Notes: generated by a model from the sequence alone, not told the origin. A DNA stretch of 64,000 bases from a virus (IMGVR_UViG_3300033553_000165:1-64000), one strand, 5' to 3'; numbered from the stretch's first letter, positions 1-10,246 are shown. Numbers and translations are program-made.

Positions 1-5
1 GCATA

Positions 6-38
6 TCGTCGGCAGCGTCAGATGTGTATAAGAGACAG
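6..38 (+). other. Sequencing adapter (Nextera transposase read-1 adapter)
   Basis: The 33 bases match the Illumina Nextera read-1 oligonucleotide, ending in the 19-bp mosaic end AGATGTGTATAAGAGACAG. This is library sequence, not phage DNA. Genuine sequence starts at about base 39, and bases 1-5 are of unknown origin. The left edge is therefore an assembly end inside the adjoining reading frame. Confidence 0.97.
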
Positions 39-1603
39 ACTGTACTCCAAGTAGATATACTTTGATTAAACGAAGTAGCATTTTTGAATATACTACTAAA
101 AGAAGTTACCAGTGAAGTATTCCATCCACTTACTGAACTGTTAAAGCTAATCGCACCATCAAACATACTACTCATCTGCGTACAAGATGAAAGATTAAGG
201 GTGCTTAAAGGTTGATTGAACGCTTCTGCAGATTGTAAGAAAGAACCAAAGGTTATAACTAATGCAGTATTCCAATTCGACAGTGATTGATTAAATACTG
301 TACACCCTCTAAATGTATAAGCCATATCTGTAACCTTAGCGGTGTTAAAATGGCTTACTGATTGATTAAATGCAGGACATTGATAAAATGAGAAGCCTAA
401 GTTTGTTACATTAGTTGTTACCCAACTTGTTAATGGTTGATTAAATACAGCGCAAGTGCTAAAGATGCTGTTTAAATTGGTAGCAGAAGTAGTTACTAAT
501 CCCGAAACAGAACTATCAAAACTAGCACAGTCTTTAAACATAGATTGGTAATTTTGACCAGCCGTTGTAGTCCAATTAGATACTGGATAATTATATGCAG
601 CACAACTATCGAACATAAAACTATAGTTAGTAACATTAGAAGTGTTGCTTCCCCAAACGCTTAAATCCCTATTAAAAATAGTACAACCACTAAACATTGC
701 AGAAAGGTTAGTTGCACCGCTTACATTCCAAGTGCTTACATCAGCATTAAAATTAGCGCAGTTTCTAAAACATTCACTAAAAGTAGTAACACCACTTACA
801 TTCCAGTTTTCTAATCCCACTCCATCAAAAGAAGCGCAGTCTTTAAAATTAACAGTTGCTAAATTCGTGTTCCACTCGGATAATCTAGGTATACTAGAAA
901 AACCGCAGTTAATAAGAGATAGCCTAGTTATAGTCTGTTGTGGCAACCCATAATTATCAGGGAAAGTTAAATTTAAACCGTTAGTCATATACAACCGCTG
1001 AAGCGATGCCCCAAAGTTTAAAAACTCTGTGATCTTAAAGCAGTCTGTGGTAGGAAAAACAGTTTCATTAATATTTCCTTTAATTTTAACTATGTAAATA
1101 CCTGGCGCTGCATATTGATGCACTATACCTGACGATGATCCTGCTCCTGTTCCTACTGCTTCAGTAGTGCCATCACCCCAATCAATTGTACCATTTATAT
1201 TCGTAGATAGCGGAGCGGTTAAAAAAGGAGATGTATAGCTATCAACTCCACTATCATTTACTCCTCCATTTGTTTTTGTAGTATCGACTTTAAAAGCTAT
1301 AGCTTCTCCACCTTGCGCAATTCTAAAATACAAGTTCTTACCAGCTGTATTGTCTAATGGGGGATTCATTGCATTTAAGTAATCCGCTATACCTTGTTCA
1401 TCCGGAGAAGTTAAATCAAACTCAGGTAAGTCAATAAACATATTAACGTTAGGGTTACCACTTCCCTCTCCTGCAGGTATGGGTCCTTTTGTACCGTTAG
1501 TTCTCCAGTACTCAGCAGCACTACCGCCAGCAGGGTCTTGAACCCCTTCGGTGATAACTTTACCTTGTATTCTTATATCTGAAGTGAATTTCTTTTCAGC
1601 CAT
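39..1603 (-). CDS. BspA-like leucine-rich-repeat tail/adhesin protein with PKD-like domain (3' truncated)
   Basis: The frame is open from ATG at 1603 to the adapter, about 521 codons, with no stop; the C-terminus is missing. After a roughly 120-residue N-terminal part comes a PKD-like segment at about residues 125-180 (IDWGDGT, then HQYAAPGIYIVKIKG). From about residue 240 there are eleven tandem 25-residue repeats of the type S-x-W-N-T-S-x-V-T-x-x-x-x-M-F-x-x-C-x-x-F-N-Q. These are characteristic of the DUF285/BspA-like surface-protein LRR family. The start lies 4 bp past the stop of the upstream gene (1608), and it is the last of five consecutive fibre-type genes. A receptor-binding or host-surface adhesin role is inferred. 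Confidence 0.85.
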
Positions 1604-1607
1604 TATT

Positions 1608-2744
1608 TTATCCTACTATTGTTACGTGGTATTGATTTAATGTCGGAGCAGTATTAAATTGAAACTGAACCGTATTTATTGTCGGTGCCGTCCAAGCTCC
1701 ATCTATTGCTTCCGTTCCTTCTTTCATATTTACTAATACATCAGTGGTTCCTAAGTTATGAGTAACTGTGATAGCAGTGGCAGCGGCATCCCCTATGTTC
1801 TGAGAGTAGGTTTTAACGTAACCTCCAAGAACAGTTCCTAAATGAGCAGGAGAAACAGCTACGTTCGTCAAAGTTAATGCATCAACCTCAGCGGCAGTAG
1901 CTAATCGGATTATACCCTTTTCAACTTCAGTCGCATCTACGATATCCGGAATGTTTCTTTCTATTCTGATCCAATCTGCAAGTACAGTCGGAGCATCAAT
2001 TTTCGCTATCAACGTATCTCCTATACTAACGTCTTCTGTGAAGAAGGTACCAGCGGCAGATACAACATAAAAATCACCTTTTTTAACCGCTCCTGCTCCC
2101 GTTTCTAAATCCGGAACATTTGTAGATGCGTTGTAAGATTCTATCGTAGGAGTCGGTACACCTGAAAGTGCCGCAGCGATTTCAGCTTCAATTTTAGTAG
2201 AACTCCACGTGTCTGTAGAATTAGTTACCGCATCATTGATTACGGCTGCTCCTATATCAGCCGCAGTAAGTGATCTTGTAGCAAAACCTGTTACGTGACC
2301 TTCTGCGTTTACTTCTACGTCTGAGATAACTTGGGCTCCCGATAAAGCGACCCCTAAATCGTTTCCAGCAAAAGTTGGGTGAACGTAATTATTCGCATCA
2401 GCTGCTCCCGTGTACCCTAAATCTGCAAGAGTAAGAACCCTTGTGGTCAGTACATCTACGTGTCCTTCCGCATCAGTTTGAAATGTAGCTAATACGTTCG
2501 CTCCTGTCAGTGTAGGAGTTTGAGCTCCGTTAGTTGCTTCTGGATGCGTGTAGGTCGCTCCTCCGGAAGCCATCATATCTACCCAAACCGTTCCGTTATA
2601 ACCCCATAGAATCTTATTGGCAGTGTTGAAATAGATTTGTCCCTGTAAAGGACTCGTTGGGTCTGTAGCTAAATTTTGAACTACGGCATTCAATAATTGA
2701 TTTTTATTTAGATCAATATGAACGATAAATTTTTTTGCGGCCAT
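1608..2744 (-). CDS. Tail fibre protein with tandem internal repeat
   Basis: 378 aa. The N-terminal segment (LLNAVVQNLATDP, then GQIYFNT and YNGTVWVDM at about residues 18-56) is a widespread phage fibre attachment signature. It is followed by two roughly 50-residue repeats built on THP/VHP, then SGAQV/TGANV, then NAEGHV/DAEGHV, then LTxADxG (about residues 70-168). The C-terminal 60 residues (ITVTHNLGTTDVLVNM to YHVTIVG) form a beta-rich module typical of fibre tips. It sits between two other fibre genes and is probably part of the adsorption apparatus. The specific position in the virion is not determinable. Confidence 0.75.
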   Translation of the reverse strand: MAAKKFIVHIDLNKNQLLNAVVQNLATDPTSPLQGQIYFNTANKILWGYNGTVWVDMMASGGATYTHPEATNGAQTPTLTGANVLATFQTDAEGHVDVLTTRVLTLADLGYTGAADANNYVHPTFAGNDLGVALSGAQVISDVEVNAEGHVTGFATRSLTAADIGAAVINDAVTNSTDTWSSTKIEAEIAAALSGVPTPTIESYNASTNVPDLETGAGAVKKGDFYVVSAAGTFFTEDVSIGDTLIAKIDAPTVLADWIRIERNIPDIVDATEVEKGIIRLATAAEVDALTLTNVAVSPAHLGTVLGGYVKTYSQNIGDAAATAITVTHNLGTTDVLVNMKEGTEAIDGAWTAPTINTVQFQFNTAPTLNQYHVTIVG

Positions 2745-2765
2745 AATTGTTTATTTAATATTAAG

Positions 2766-4511
2766 TTAGTTAAGAGTTGCTTTTCCTGAAAACGGTGCGT
2801 TAAATTCTATTGTTAAATTATTAATATCTGTATGTATGATTTCACCTTCGACTTCATTGTTGGCAGTATCCAAAACGTGGGGAGTTGGATATTTACCTAA
2901 TCCGTGAGCTATCGTCCAAATTGCGGAAGCAGTTCCTTGATCGTGTACATAATTTTTATCCCCACTTCCAGTTCCGGAAGGCTTTGGCTCCCATACTATA
3001 CTCCCGTCTAATTGAGAGACTGGTATTAAATCTTGCGTTTCTGGAACAAAGAATTTAGCAACCGTTTGTTTCTCAATTAGGGTGTAATTTTCTTGAGATA
3101 AACCGTATCCTGCTATTTTATCAACCTTTAATGCGTCTTGTTGGTCTACATACGCTACAGTGGCATAATCCCCAAAAGATGGATTTGAAGTTCCCTTTAT
3201 TGTAAAAATATTATCTAACCAAAGTCCAAAACTTAAATTAGATGCCGTCCAAATGACGAAACGAATCTTAGTAAGGGTGGTCATTATTGAATCTTGAGGA
3301 ACTGTAGCAGCTAAATTTTGCCAAGATGTACTATTAGATATGTCGAAAGAAGGGTCACTTGGTAAGTATAAATTAACAGGATTTGCCCCTGCGTCAGTTC
3401 CTATAAATTGAATTCTATAAGCGTCTCCTCTATGTTTATTGTAATTTCCGGCTTTTATGAATAAGCTATAACCTAAAGAAGACAAGTCAGAAAGAAGTAT
3501 CGGAGCATCTGGAGTAAATTCTACAGCGTCAAACTGTTGTAAAAGTGTTCCCTCAATTGAGATAGTATTCGTTAAAGGTTTTGTTGTACTATTAAGTACG
3601 AACCGAGTCATAGCCGCAGGGAAATTCGCTGTATTATATTCTCCACCTACAACCTGAGCATTTTCATCGTAAACTTTACCTGTCGTTACACCGTCTGGAG
3701 TTAAGGCTCCCGCTTTTATGATTATGATAGCAGCCTTTAATTGCGTTAGAGGATCAATGGAAGGCTCTACGGGATTTAATGCCGGAGTACCTTCTATAAT
3801 TGAACCCGTTCCGTCAGAATTTAAAGCGAAAACCGCTATACGATCAAACGTTGGGTCTGCTGTAGCGGCAGTTTGTGGGTCTTGATTTAATATATATGTA
3901 GTTCCTCCAAATTCCCACCTTGCTGTCCATAAATACTCAAGTCCTCCTTGATAACCATCGTTGAAATAAATTATTCTATCCCCAGTTCCTGCGGCAAAAA
4001 TTGATTCATCTAAAAAGACCTTACCATCAGCACCTGTAGTTAAGGCTTGATTCGGGTCTGTAGATACACCTTCGAGCGCATCGAACTTCAATAGGTTATT
4101 TACAGTAATTAGCGTATTCACGCCACCATATTCTCCTTTTCCTAATCCTGTTAAGAAAAACTTATCTCCATTTATTATGCGGACGATTATTACTTCTTTA
4201 TCTGAAATTGTAAGTCCAACGTTCAAAAATTCCGCAACCCCCTCTTCGTCTTGAGTCGTTAGACTCGCTGAAGGGATTGTTATTACTCTAAATTTATTAT
4301 CTTGATCAAGAGCAGGTAAATTTTGTATATTTGCCGCATCTAAAATTATACTATCAATCAGCGCATTATTCTCATCCAGAAAATTTATCTGGAAAGGATT
4401 CGTGCCGTCATATTCAGCGACTTTGAAAATCTGTTTTGTGACGTGACCCGTTAAACCGTTGAAGCTTTCAACGACTCTTCCATTTAATATGTTTATACTG
4501 TTAACAGCCAT
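2766..4511 (-). CDS. Tail fibre/structural protein with conserved C-terminal fibre module
   Basis: 581 aa. The last 60 residues (YVHDQGTASAIWTIAHGLG, then PTPHVLDT, then EGEIIHTD, then SGKATLN) match a module repeatedly found at the C-termini of phage fibre and baseplate proteins. The central part is beta-rich with DPxFDRIAVF-type segments and no recognisable enzymatic motif. The start overlaps the neighbouring stop by one base (TAATG). Structural protein; the fold is uncertain. Confidence 0.75.
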   Translation of the reverse strand: MAVNSINILNGRVVESFNGLTGHVTKQIFKVAEYDGTNPFQINFLDENNALIDSIILDAANIQNLPALDQDNKFRVITIPSASLTTQDEEGVAEFLNVGLTISDKEVIIVRIINGDKFFLTGLGKGEYGGVNTLITVNNLLKFDALEGVSTDPNQALTTGADGKVFLDESIFAAGTGDRIIYFNDGYQGGLEYLWTARWEFGGTTYILNQDPQTAATADPTFDRIAVFALNSDGTGSIIEGTPALNPVEPSIDPLTQLKAAIIIIKAGALTPDGVTTGKVYDENAQVVGGEYNTANFPAAMTRFVLNSTTKPLTNTISIEGTLLQQFDAVEFTPDAPILLSDLSSLGYSLFIKAGNYNKHRGDAYRIQFIGTDAGANPVNLYLPSDPSFDISNSTSWQNLAATVPQDSIMTTLTKIRFVIWTASNLSFGLWLDNIFTIKGTSNPSFGDYATVAYVDQQDALKVDKIAGYGLSQENYTLIEKQTVAKFFVPETQDLIPVSQLDGSIVWEPKPSGTGSGDKNYVHDQGTASAIWTIAHGLGKYPTPHVLDTANNEVEGEIIHTDINNLTIEFNAPFSGKATLN

Positions 4512-5458
4512 TATCCTCTAAATTGTTTTGAACCGAAATCACTAATTCTTGACGTCCATTCCGTGTAAACATCTAATCTTTCCGGATCAGGTGTATATGT
4601 AAGCTCACCAACCGCAATATCATTAGGAAAGGATAAAACTTGACCAACCGTTATATCTACTCCTCTTAATCTTAACCATCCAAACTCAGGTAATGAATCT
4701 ACAATTAATTCAAACGGATCATCATTTTCTGGATCAGCATAATTAGGAGTGCTCTTAGTCGTAAAGTCCGCTACAGTGTATTCGTACACCTCACTTGTTT
4801 GAACCGCTATCGACGTGCTTCCTACGGCACTCGGTGGTTGGTTAACGGTTGTTTCTCTAGCATTTATAAATCCTGTTGGGACGAAACTCCATTGGGCTAC
4901 ATTACTTTCTCTATCCGCTGTATCTGTAGTAACAAAATCAAATGCGAATCTTTCGGCATCTACAAGTCTTCCGCTAAGATAAACAATATCGGTATCGCTC
5001 TTTTTAAAAGTTAGCGTACCATCTATATTATCCAATAAAGCATACCCTAATGCGGCATATTCTTCTATTATTAAACTAATCTCTTTATCAAATTCATACG
5101 CTATTCCATTATAAACCGCAAACGCATCCGAAAGTTCAAATTTCAAACCGCTTGAATTTAAGACCGCAATCGTATCTCCTTCTCTAACTATCACTCCTAA
5201 ATATTTTAATTGAGGAACATCAGGAAGTGTTTTTATAATTACATTTTTGTAGGTATTTCCTTCCGCACTAAAATCTTTAGTGAAGCTGGAAAGTGAAAAT
5301 GTGTATATAGTTTCAGTCAATGAATCCGAATTATTTGCGACATAAACCCCTATCGTTTCACAGCTTCTAATTAAGACACTGCCTACATATACATTACAAA
5401 TCTCTATGGATCCGAGATGTATATTCCAGTCATCTATATTATTCAAGTGTACGGGCAT
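4511..5458 (-). CDS. Structural protein with cadherin-like C-terminal domain
   Basis: 315 aa. Residues about 205-300 (PPSAVGSTSIAV, then YEYTVADFTTKSTPNYADPE, then LPEFGWLRLRGVDITVGQVL, then GELTYTPDP) resemble the cadherin/VCBS-like beta-sandwich units seen in virion and surface proteins. The N-terminal half has no clear match. It lies within the fibre gene cluster, 4 bp from the next gene. Probably a fibre or adhesin accessory; moderate certainty. Confidence 0.65.
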   Translation of the reverse strand: MPVHLNNIDDWNIHLGSIEICNVYVGSVLIRSCETIGVYVANNSDSLTETIYTFSLSSFTKDFSAEGNTYKNVIIKTLPDVPQLKYLGVIVREGDTIAVLNSSGLKFELSDAFAVYNGIAYEFDKEISLIIEEYAALGYALLDNIDGTLTFKKSDTDIVYLSGRLVDAERFAFDFVTTDTADRESNVAQWSFVPTGFINARETTVNQPPSAVGSTSIAVQTSEVYEYTVADFTTKSTPNYADPENDDPFELIVDSLPEFGWLRLRGVDITVGQVLSFPNDIAVGELTYTPDPERLDVYTEWTSRISDFGSKQFRG

Positions 5459-5461
5459 AAT

Positions 5462-6832
5462 CTAGACTGTTTTTGGAGTCAAATAGATAATAGCTGGGTC
5501 TAGAGTCCCGGCAGTGTTCATTGCTTCCCATTCTGCGTACGGGAGATAAATTATTTTTGTTAAATTGTCGCTCTTTTGTAGAAGCTTAGCAAGTTCTACT
5601 GATAAGTTCGTAACTGTAGATATGGCCTGAACCCCAGTATGATTTGCTCTATCTCTTGAATCTATATCGGCTTGCTCCAACAACGTCATCTTCTGATCAT
5701 ATTCGGTCTTATTATTGGTTACCGTTTGATCTATGGTATTATTGAAGGTCGTTTGATTTGATAAGAAAGCATCGTGAGAAATACTTAACGCTAATAAATC
5801 ACTGTTTGTATTATTTATCTCTTCCCAAAGTTTTGCTATCTGCTCATTGTAATTCCCCTCTTCAGAATAATTATTAGAACCTAATAAGGGAGCCCAAGTT
5901 CCATTAAATAAAGCAGCATTTACAATTGATGCTTCCATATCTTGGGTTTTAATCCCTATAAACTTCCTAAATTCATAGCAATTTGTAGGGATGACGTAAG
6001 ATGGCTCGCACTGTGCACTTCCTACCTTTAATACGATTGACCCAGAAAATCCTGAAACACCATTAGTCGAAACCTTTAATCGTGCTACACTTCCGTTTAT
6101 CGTTTTTATAAAACTATCCGCTGTTCCGGCTTCATTATAGATAACGAAATTATCGGTGGAGTTGGCGTCGGTGTTCAGTTCTAAAATTCCTTCGGCAGAC
6201 CAAGCTGCATCTTTTATGATTTCAAAATATTGCTGAGAAAGGTTTGGAATTAATGTCGTTCCTCTTTTTAGCGTTATCTCTATAATGTTTCCATAAACTA
6301 AGTTTGTGAAATCAATTCTTACACCTTCCGTAACTGGAGTGAGTGCGAATGAACCTGTCGAGCTTTTTATTGTAAAACTATCTACCCAAGAACATACTTC
6401 ACAAGCGACTTCATATTTCGGTTCAACGCTAAAGTTTAAACCTGACTCATCGTCAGCAAAACCTACGTATGTGAAGTTTCCTCCACCGCTTCCAGATCCA
6501 TCAAAAGCTGTCCACCTTCCGGAAAATAAAGTTGAGGTCAAAGTTGTAATTGGAGTCGTTGAAGTAATTACCGCCCAATAAGTAGAAGTGACTTGTTTAG
6601 TGGTTGTAAAATTCGCTCCTTCTGTACTTGTAGCATATCCAATATAGGTATAAATACCATTTACCGTCGCACCGCTTCCTAAGGGAGTCCAAGCTGCCCC
6701 AATTACGCTATAATATTTATGTATTTTGATTCCAGGATTATCATCGAACCAAATAATCTTGGTATTCAACGGAGGATTTACTCCTACGTGAATTGCTTTT
6801 ATTAAGCCAAAGTTCTTGGTTTCTCTACTCAT
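5462..6832 (-). CDS. Putative tail fibre/baseplate protein
   Basis: 456 aa. Two related segments (TYIGYATSTEGANFTTTK near residue 41 and TYVGFADDESGLNFSVEPKY near residue 122) form an internal duplication. The region at about residues 320-420 is predicted helical or coiled coil (AKLWEEINNTNSDLLALSIS, TEYDQKMTLLEQADIDSRD), as in trimeric fibres. The start shares one base with the portal stop, so the two are translationally coupled. Fibre assignment comes from context and composition. Confidence 0.65.
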   Translation of the reverse strand: MSRETKNFGLIKAIHVGVNPPLNTKIIWFDDNPGIKIHKYYSVIGAAWTPLGSGATVNGIYTYIGYATSTEGANFTTTKQVTSTYWAVITSTTPITTLTSTLFSGRWTAFDGSGSGGGNFTYVGFADDESGLNFSVEPKYEVACEVCSWVDSFTIKSSTGSFALTPVTEGVRIDFTNLVYGNIIEITLKRGTTLIPNLSQQYFEIIKDAAWSAEGILELNTDANSTDNFVIYNEAGTADSFIKTINGSVARLKVSTNGVSGFSGSIVLKVGSAQCEPSYVIPTNCYEFRKFIGIKTQDMEASIVNAALFNGTWAPLLGSNNYSEEGNYNEQIAKLWEEINNTNSDLLALSISHDAFLSNQTTFNNTIDQTVTNNKTEYDQKMTLLEQADIDSRDRANHTGVQAISTVTNLSVELAKLLQKSDNLTKIIYLPYAEWEAMNTAGTLDPAIIYLTPKTV

Positions 6833-8460
6833 TACTTCTTAAGATTATTTTTAAACGCCTTCAGAAAGGGATTATCGTCCTCATCCATATTACCGTAATT
6901 CAAGAAAGGATTATCACCTCCTTCATTCCATTCCTCTTCTTCGTCGTCCATATTTACACCTTCAAGAAAAGGATTCGGTGCTTCGCCTTCCATTCCCATT
7001 CCTGCTTGAGCTTGTTGTTGCTCCATCATTTTCATTTGGGTGTAAGTAGGATTCAAAATTATATCTCCTCCGTCAACTGGCGGGAGATTGTACTTTTTAC
7101 GAATTTCATTTAGTGTTTGGAAGTTGGTAAGTTTTTTAATCTCCATTTCCAACTCTTCCTCAATCGTCATACCGTTCAACCCTACGAACTGAAGCTCATA
7201 ATCTGGATCAAGTTGGCTAACAATATGCTTGTTGAGTTTTCTCTGAATAAATTTCAGAAGAGGAAATAAACCTTTATCTTGAGAATGCTTTAATTTACTT
7301 TCATTATTACTTTCATAAGAAGTTTTAACTCCGGCACTCGCAAGGTTAAATCCTATCTCATTTGGATCAATTGAATAAACTGAACAAGAAAGTTTTATAA
7401 GATATTCGCTCCAAGAAGAGAACTCCATATCTCTATTATTCTTCTGTAAATCTATCCAGTCAATATCTGCATCTACAATCGGAGTCTTCCAAGATTGTTG
7501 AACCCCCGTTATCATAGATAACCATTCTTGTCTGAAGGCTGAAAGTTGCTTTTCGCTCACATTACCCTTAACCTTTAATAAACCTTTCGGTGCGGCTCCT
7601 TGGCTGAAGAATCTCTTATTATATTCATCTGCCCAAAGCATAGCTGTTACCGTGCTTATTAATTCTTCAAGTTCCGAAATTCCATATCCAGTGTTATGAA
7701 TACTGGTTGAGGGATTCCTAACTCCGAAGCAAAGTTCCCAAGGATAAAAGTCATTAACTACGTTTCCTTGATAAATTTGAACGTATGACGGATAGTAACC
7801 TTTTATCGCTTCCCGTTCCATCCCGTCATATTCATCATCGTCGTAAGAATCGGCAACCCTGAAAGTTGTAGCATCTGTAGCGAAAAACTCGAACGGTCTC
7901 CCGAACGAATCCCTTACTACTTCAAAAGTCAATTGATCAAAAGTTAAACTATCCTCCGTTATCTTTCTTATAAAGGTCTCAAAATCGTCATTCTCCCAGT
8001 TTTCATTGACTCCGCAATTAAGTATGAAGTTTTGAATCTCTTCGATTTTAGCCCAATCTTCCGGCTCGTCTTCTATCTGTCCTGGCTTCTTCTTTTTACG
8101 GATAATGAAGCCTGTCGAATATTTATCAGCTTGCGGTTCAGCGAAATCAGCTATTTGGTTTTTTCTGGTCTTGATAATAGCGTTGATAATTGGAGTCTTG
8201 GACATAGCCTTTAGCGTTGAATATGTTAACGCATATGGTTTGTCTTTGTATCCAAAACTACTATTAAATTCCAGTGGGTCTATTACAAAAGACTTCTTAT
8301 CACTATGTTGTCTTTCCTCAACCCCCTGTAGAACCTTTTGGGCTCTCATTATATCCGTTGGTGAAGAAGACTTCAACCCTTCGTCAGTCAGGAGAGCCTT
8401 CTTCACTTCTAGCTTTTGTTGTAGAATTTCTAACTTATCAAGCTTTTTACTAATCGACAT
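6832..8460 (-). CDS. Portal protein
   Basis: 542 aa. Recognised by the portal core: ALTYSTLKAMSKTPIINAII (two-thirds helical clip entry), IAD, a central wing with FEFFATDATTFRVAD, YPWELCFGVRNPSTS, GYGISELEELISTVTAMLWA, and the long crown helix with FSQGAAPKGLLKVKGNVSEK. This is typical of the HK97/SPP1-like portal families. The portal dodecamer is the DNA gateway and terminase docking site. The C-terminus is glutamine- and acid-rich. It follows the 590-aa acidic LNILKGF protein by 13 bp and is translationally coupled to fibre genes downstream. Confidence 0.88.
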   Translation of the reverse strand: MSISKKLDKLEILQQKLEVKKALLTDEGLKSSSPTDIMRAQKVLQGVEERQHSDKKSFVIDPLEFNSSFGYKDKPYALTYSTLKAMSKTPIINAIIKTRKNQIADFAEPQADKYSTGFIIRKKKKPGQIEDEPEDWAKIEEIQNFILNCGVNENWENDDFETFIRKITEDSLTFDQLTFEVVRDSFGRPFEFFATDATTFRVADSYDDDEYDGMEREAIKGYYPSYVQIYQGNVVNDFYPWELCFGVRNPSTSIHNTGYGISELEELISTVTAMLWADEYNKRFFSQGAAPKGLLKVKGNVSEKQLSAFRQEWLSMITGVQQSWKTPIVDADIDWIDLQKNNRDMEFSSWSEYLIKLSCSVYSIDPNEIGFNLASAGVKTSYESNNESKLKHSQDKGLFPLLKFIQRKLNKHIVSQLDPDYELQFVGLNGMTIEEELEMEIKKLTNFQTLNEIRKKYNLPPVDGGDIILNPTYTQMKMMEQQQAQAGMGMEGEAPNPFLEGVNMDDEEEEWNEGGDNPFLNYGNMDEDDNPFLKAFKNNLKK

Positions 8461-8473
8461 ACTGTCTTAAATT

Positions 8474-10246
8474 TTATTTCTTATTACCGCCTTTTCTTCT
8501 ACTCTGTTCCAACTTATCAAGTGCCATAGATTGGGCTCTTGCTAAGTCTTTAGAAGTAAAAGTTTCTCCACCGCTTCTTTTAAGTTCTTTATTCGTTTCC
8601 GCTTCTATAAACTTAAAGTCTTCAACGTCTTTTACAATTGCGTGATATCTTTCTGCTACACTACCTCCAGTTGGTTCAGGTTTATCTCTATCTTCTTCAT
8701 CATCATCTCCTTCGTCTTCTCCATACTGTTCCTTAGAAGCTTTTCTAGAAGCTTCTTCGTCATCTTCTTCATCTTCTTCCCCGTCTTGCTCTTTCATAGC
8801 ATTCTGGTAAGCTTCCTCATCTTCTTCCTCGTCTTCTTCTTCGTCGTAGAAATTCCCACTTCCAGTTTCTCTCCTGTAGTCTTCCATATCTTCATCCTCT
8901 TCATCCTCTTCGTCGTCCCAATCCTGTCCTGGGTCTTCTTCTTCATCTCCGTCGTGATCCATTCCTGGTCTATCGCTTCCTGGTACCTCATCATCTTCAT
9001 CTTTATCTGTAGGCTCGTTTCCGTCTTCATCTCTCATCATCCAACCCTCTACTTCTCCTCCAGCTTCCTTGAATCTATTTATTAAATCTTGATCCCATTT
9101 CCCTTCTCCGTCATCGAAAGCATTAGCCATTGCGTGAATATCGTCCCACATAGCATCTAAATCACTATCGTCTCCATCGAAGCTTCCGTCGTTTTCATCT
9201 TCATCTTCGTCTCCACCTATAATTTCCTTATCATAGGTTTCGTCAGCGTCAGGGTCATCCTCAGAAGTTTCAAACCCATAACCTTCAGCTCTGAATTTTT
9301 CCATTGCTTGATCAACTAACGCCTCATCAATCGTTCCATCCTCACCATAAAGATCGTCAAATTCTAATCCAACTCCGCCTAACATTCTATCGATATCTTC
9401 AGAAAATTGCTCATCATCTGTACCGTTCATTAAGGCTTCCTTGACTCCTTCTAAACTATCTGCACCGCTTTCTCCCCCACCTTCCCCAGCGTCTGGATGT
9501 CCAGCGTGAGCTTTAAGGTCGTCAAGTGCCGCTTGAGCCGCATCTATCTTAGCGTGAGTTTCGGGACTCTTACCTGCGTTTTGAGCTTGGTGAATCTTAA
9601 CTGCCATAGAAGCAGTCATATTTGGGTCTTCCATTAGCATACCCATTATAGCTTCGTGATTTTCGGATACATATGCCCCTAAATCTACTTCAGCCTGACC
9701 TTCTTCGTCGGTCATCTCTCCACCTTCTCCGCCTTGACGTTGTTCTAATTCTTCTTGAGCGATTTCAACCTCAGCCATTCTTTCTCCAATATTACCGTTC
9801 TTTTCGATAAATTCTTGGAGTTGTTCGTCGGATAATTGAGAAGCGAAACTTCTTAGTTCTTCCTCTGAATGTTCACCTTGGTTCCGGTCTTGGTTGAATT
9901 GTTGATCTGCGCTTCCGTCATCTTCTGAATTGGAAGTCTTGGGCGAAGCTTGTTGTTTTTGAACACCTCCTTCTTTTACGTTAGATTTTGCTTCGCCCTC
10001 CTCTTCCTCACCGCCCATCGGTTTCTTTTCAGCTTTTGGATCTTCCCCATTTTTTACCCATCGAGTAGTTTGGTGACCCCTTTTATCTTGAACCTTTTTT
10101 TGAACCAGTTGGCTCTTTGGTTTATCTTTCTTATCCCCAAAATCCATATGCCCTTTAGTTAATTCCTCAAAGTCTTTGAAACCTTTGAGGATATTTAACT
10201 TTCGGGATGCTTGGTGTTCGTGGATGCTTTCAAATTTATCCGACAT
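8474..10246 (-). CDS. Very acidic LNILKGF-module protein (head-associated?)
   Basis: 590 aa, dominated by Glu/Asp runs (about residues 330-540) and Gln/Gly-rich stretches. Residues about 10-24 carry HQASRKLNILKGF, the same N-terminal module as the genes at 14608 and 15030. This is followed by a basic stretch (VQKKVQDKRGHQTTRWVKNG) resembling the HPNGKWVWKE segment of the 372-aa relative. No enzymatic motif is visible. Immediately upstream of the portal, it could be a scaffold, internal head or DNA-mimic protein; function unassigned. Confidence 0.6.
   Translation of the reverse strand: MSDKFESIHEHQASRKLNILKGFKDFEELTKGHMDFGDKKDKPKSQLVQKKVQDKRGHQTTRWVKNGEDPKAEKKPMGGEEEEGEAKSNVKEGGVQKQQASPKTSNSEDDGSADQQFNQDRNQGEHSEEELRSFASQLSDEQLQEFIEKNGNIGERMAEVEIAQEELEQRQGGEGGEMTDEEGQAEVDLGAYVSENHEAIMGMLMEDPNMTASMAVKIHQAQNAGKSPETHAKIDAAQAALDDLKAHAGHPDAGEGGGESGADSLEGVKEALMNGTDDEQFSEDIDRMLGGVGLEFDDLYGEDGTIDEALVDQAMEKFRAEGYGFETSEDDPDADETYDKEIIGGDEDEDENDGSFDGDDSDLDAMWDDIHAMANAFDDGEGKWDQDLINRFKEAGGEVEGWMMRDEDGNEPTDKDEDDEVPGSDRPGMDHDGDEEEDPGQDWDDEEDEEDEDMEDYRRETGSGNFYDEEEDEEEDEEAYQNAMKEQDGEEDEEDDEEASRKASKEQYGEDEGDDDEEDRDKPEPTGGSVAERYHAIVKDVEDFKFIEAETNKELKRSGGETFTSKDLARAQSMALDKLEQSRRKGGNKK

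Noticed and set aside
642-953. Plus-strand 103-codon frame
   Set aside because: Antisense to the BspA-like repeat region; its regular repeats mirror the real minus-strand repeats.
8642-9085. Plus-strand hydrophobic (Phe/Ile/Ser) frame resembling a membrane protein
   Set aside because: Antisense shadow of the Glu/Asp-rich protein at 8474; no leader or promoter and no other plus-strand gene in the region.
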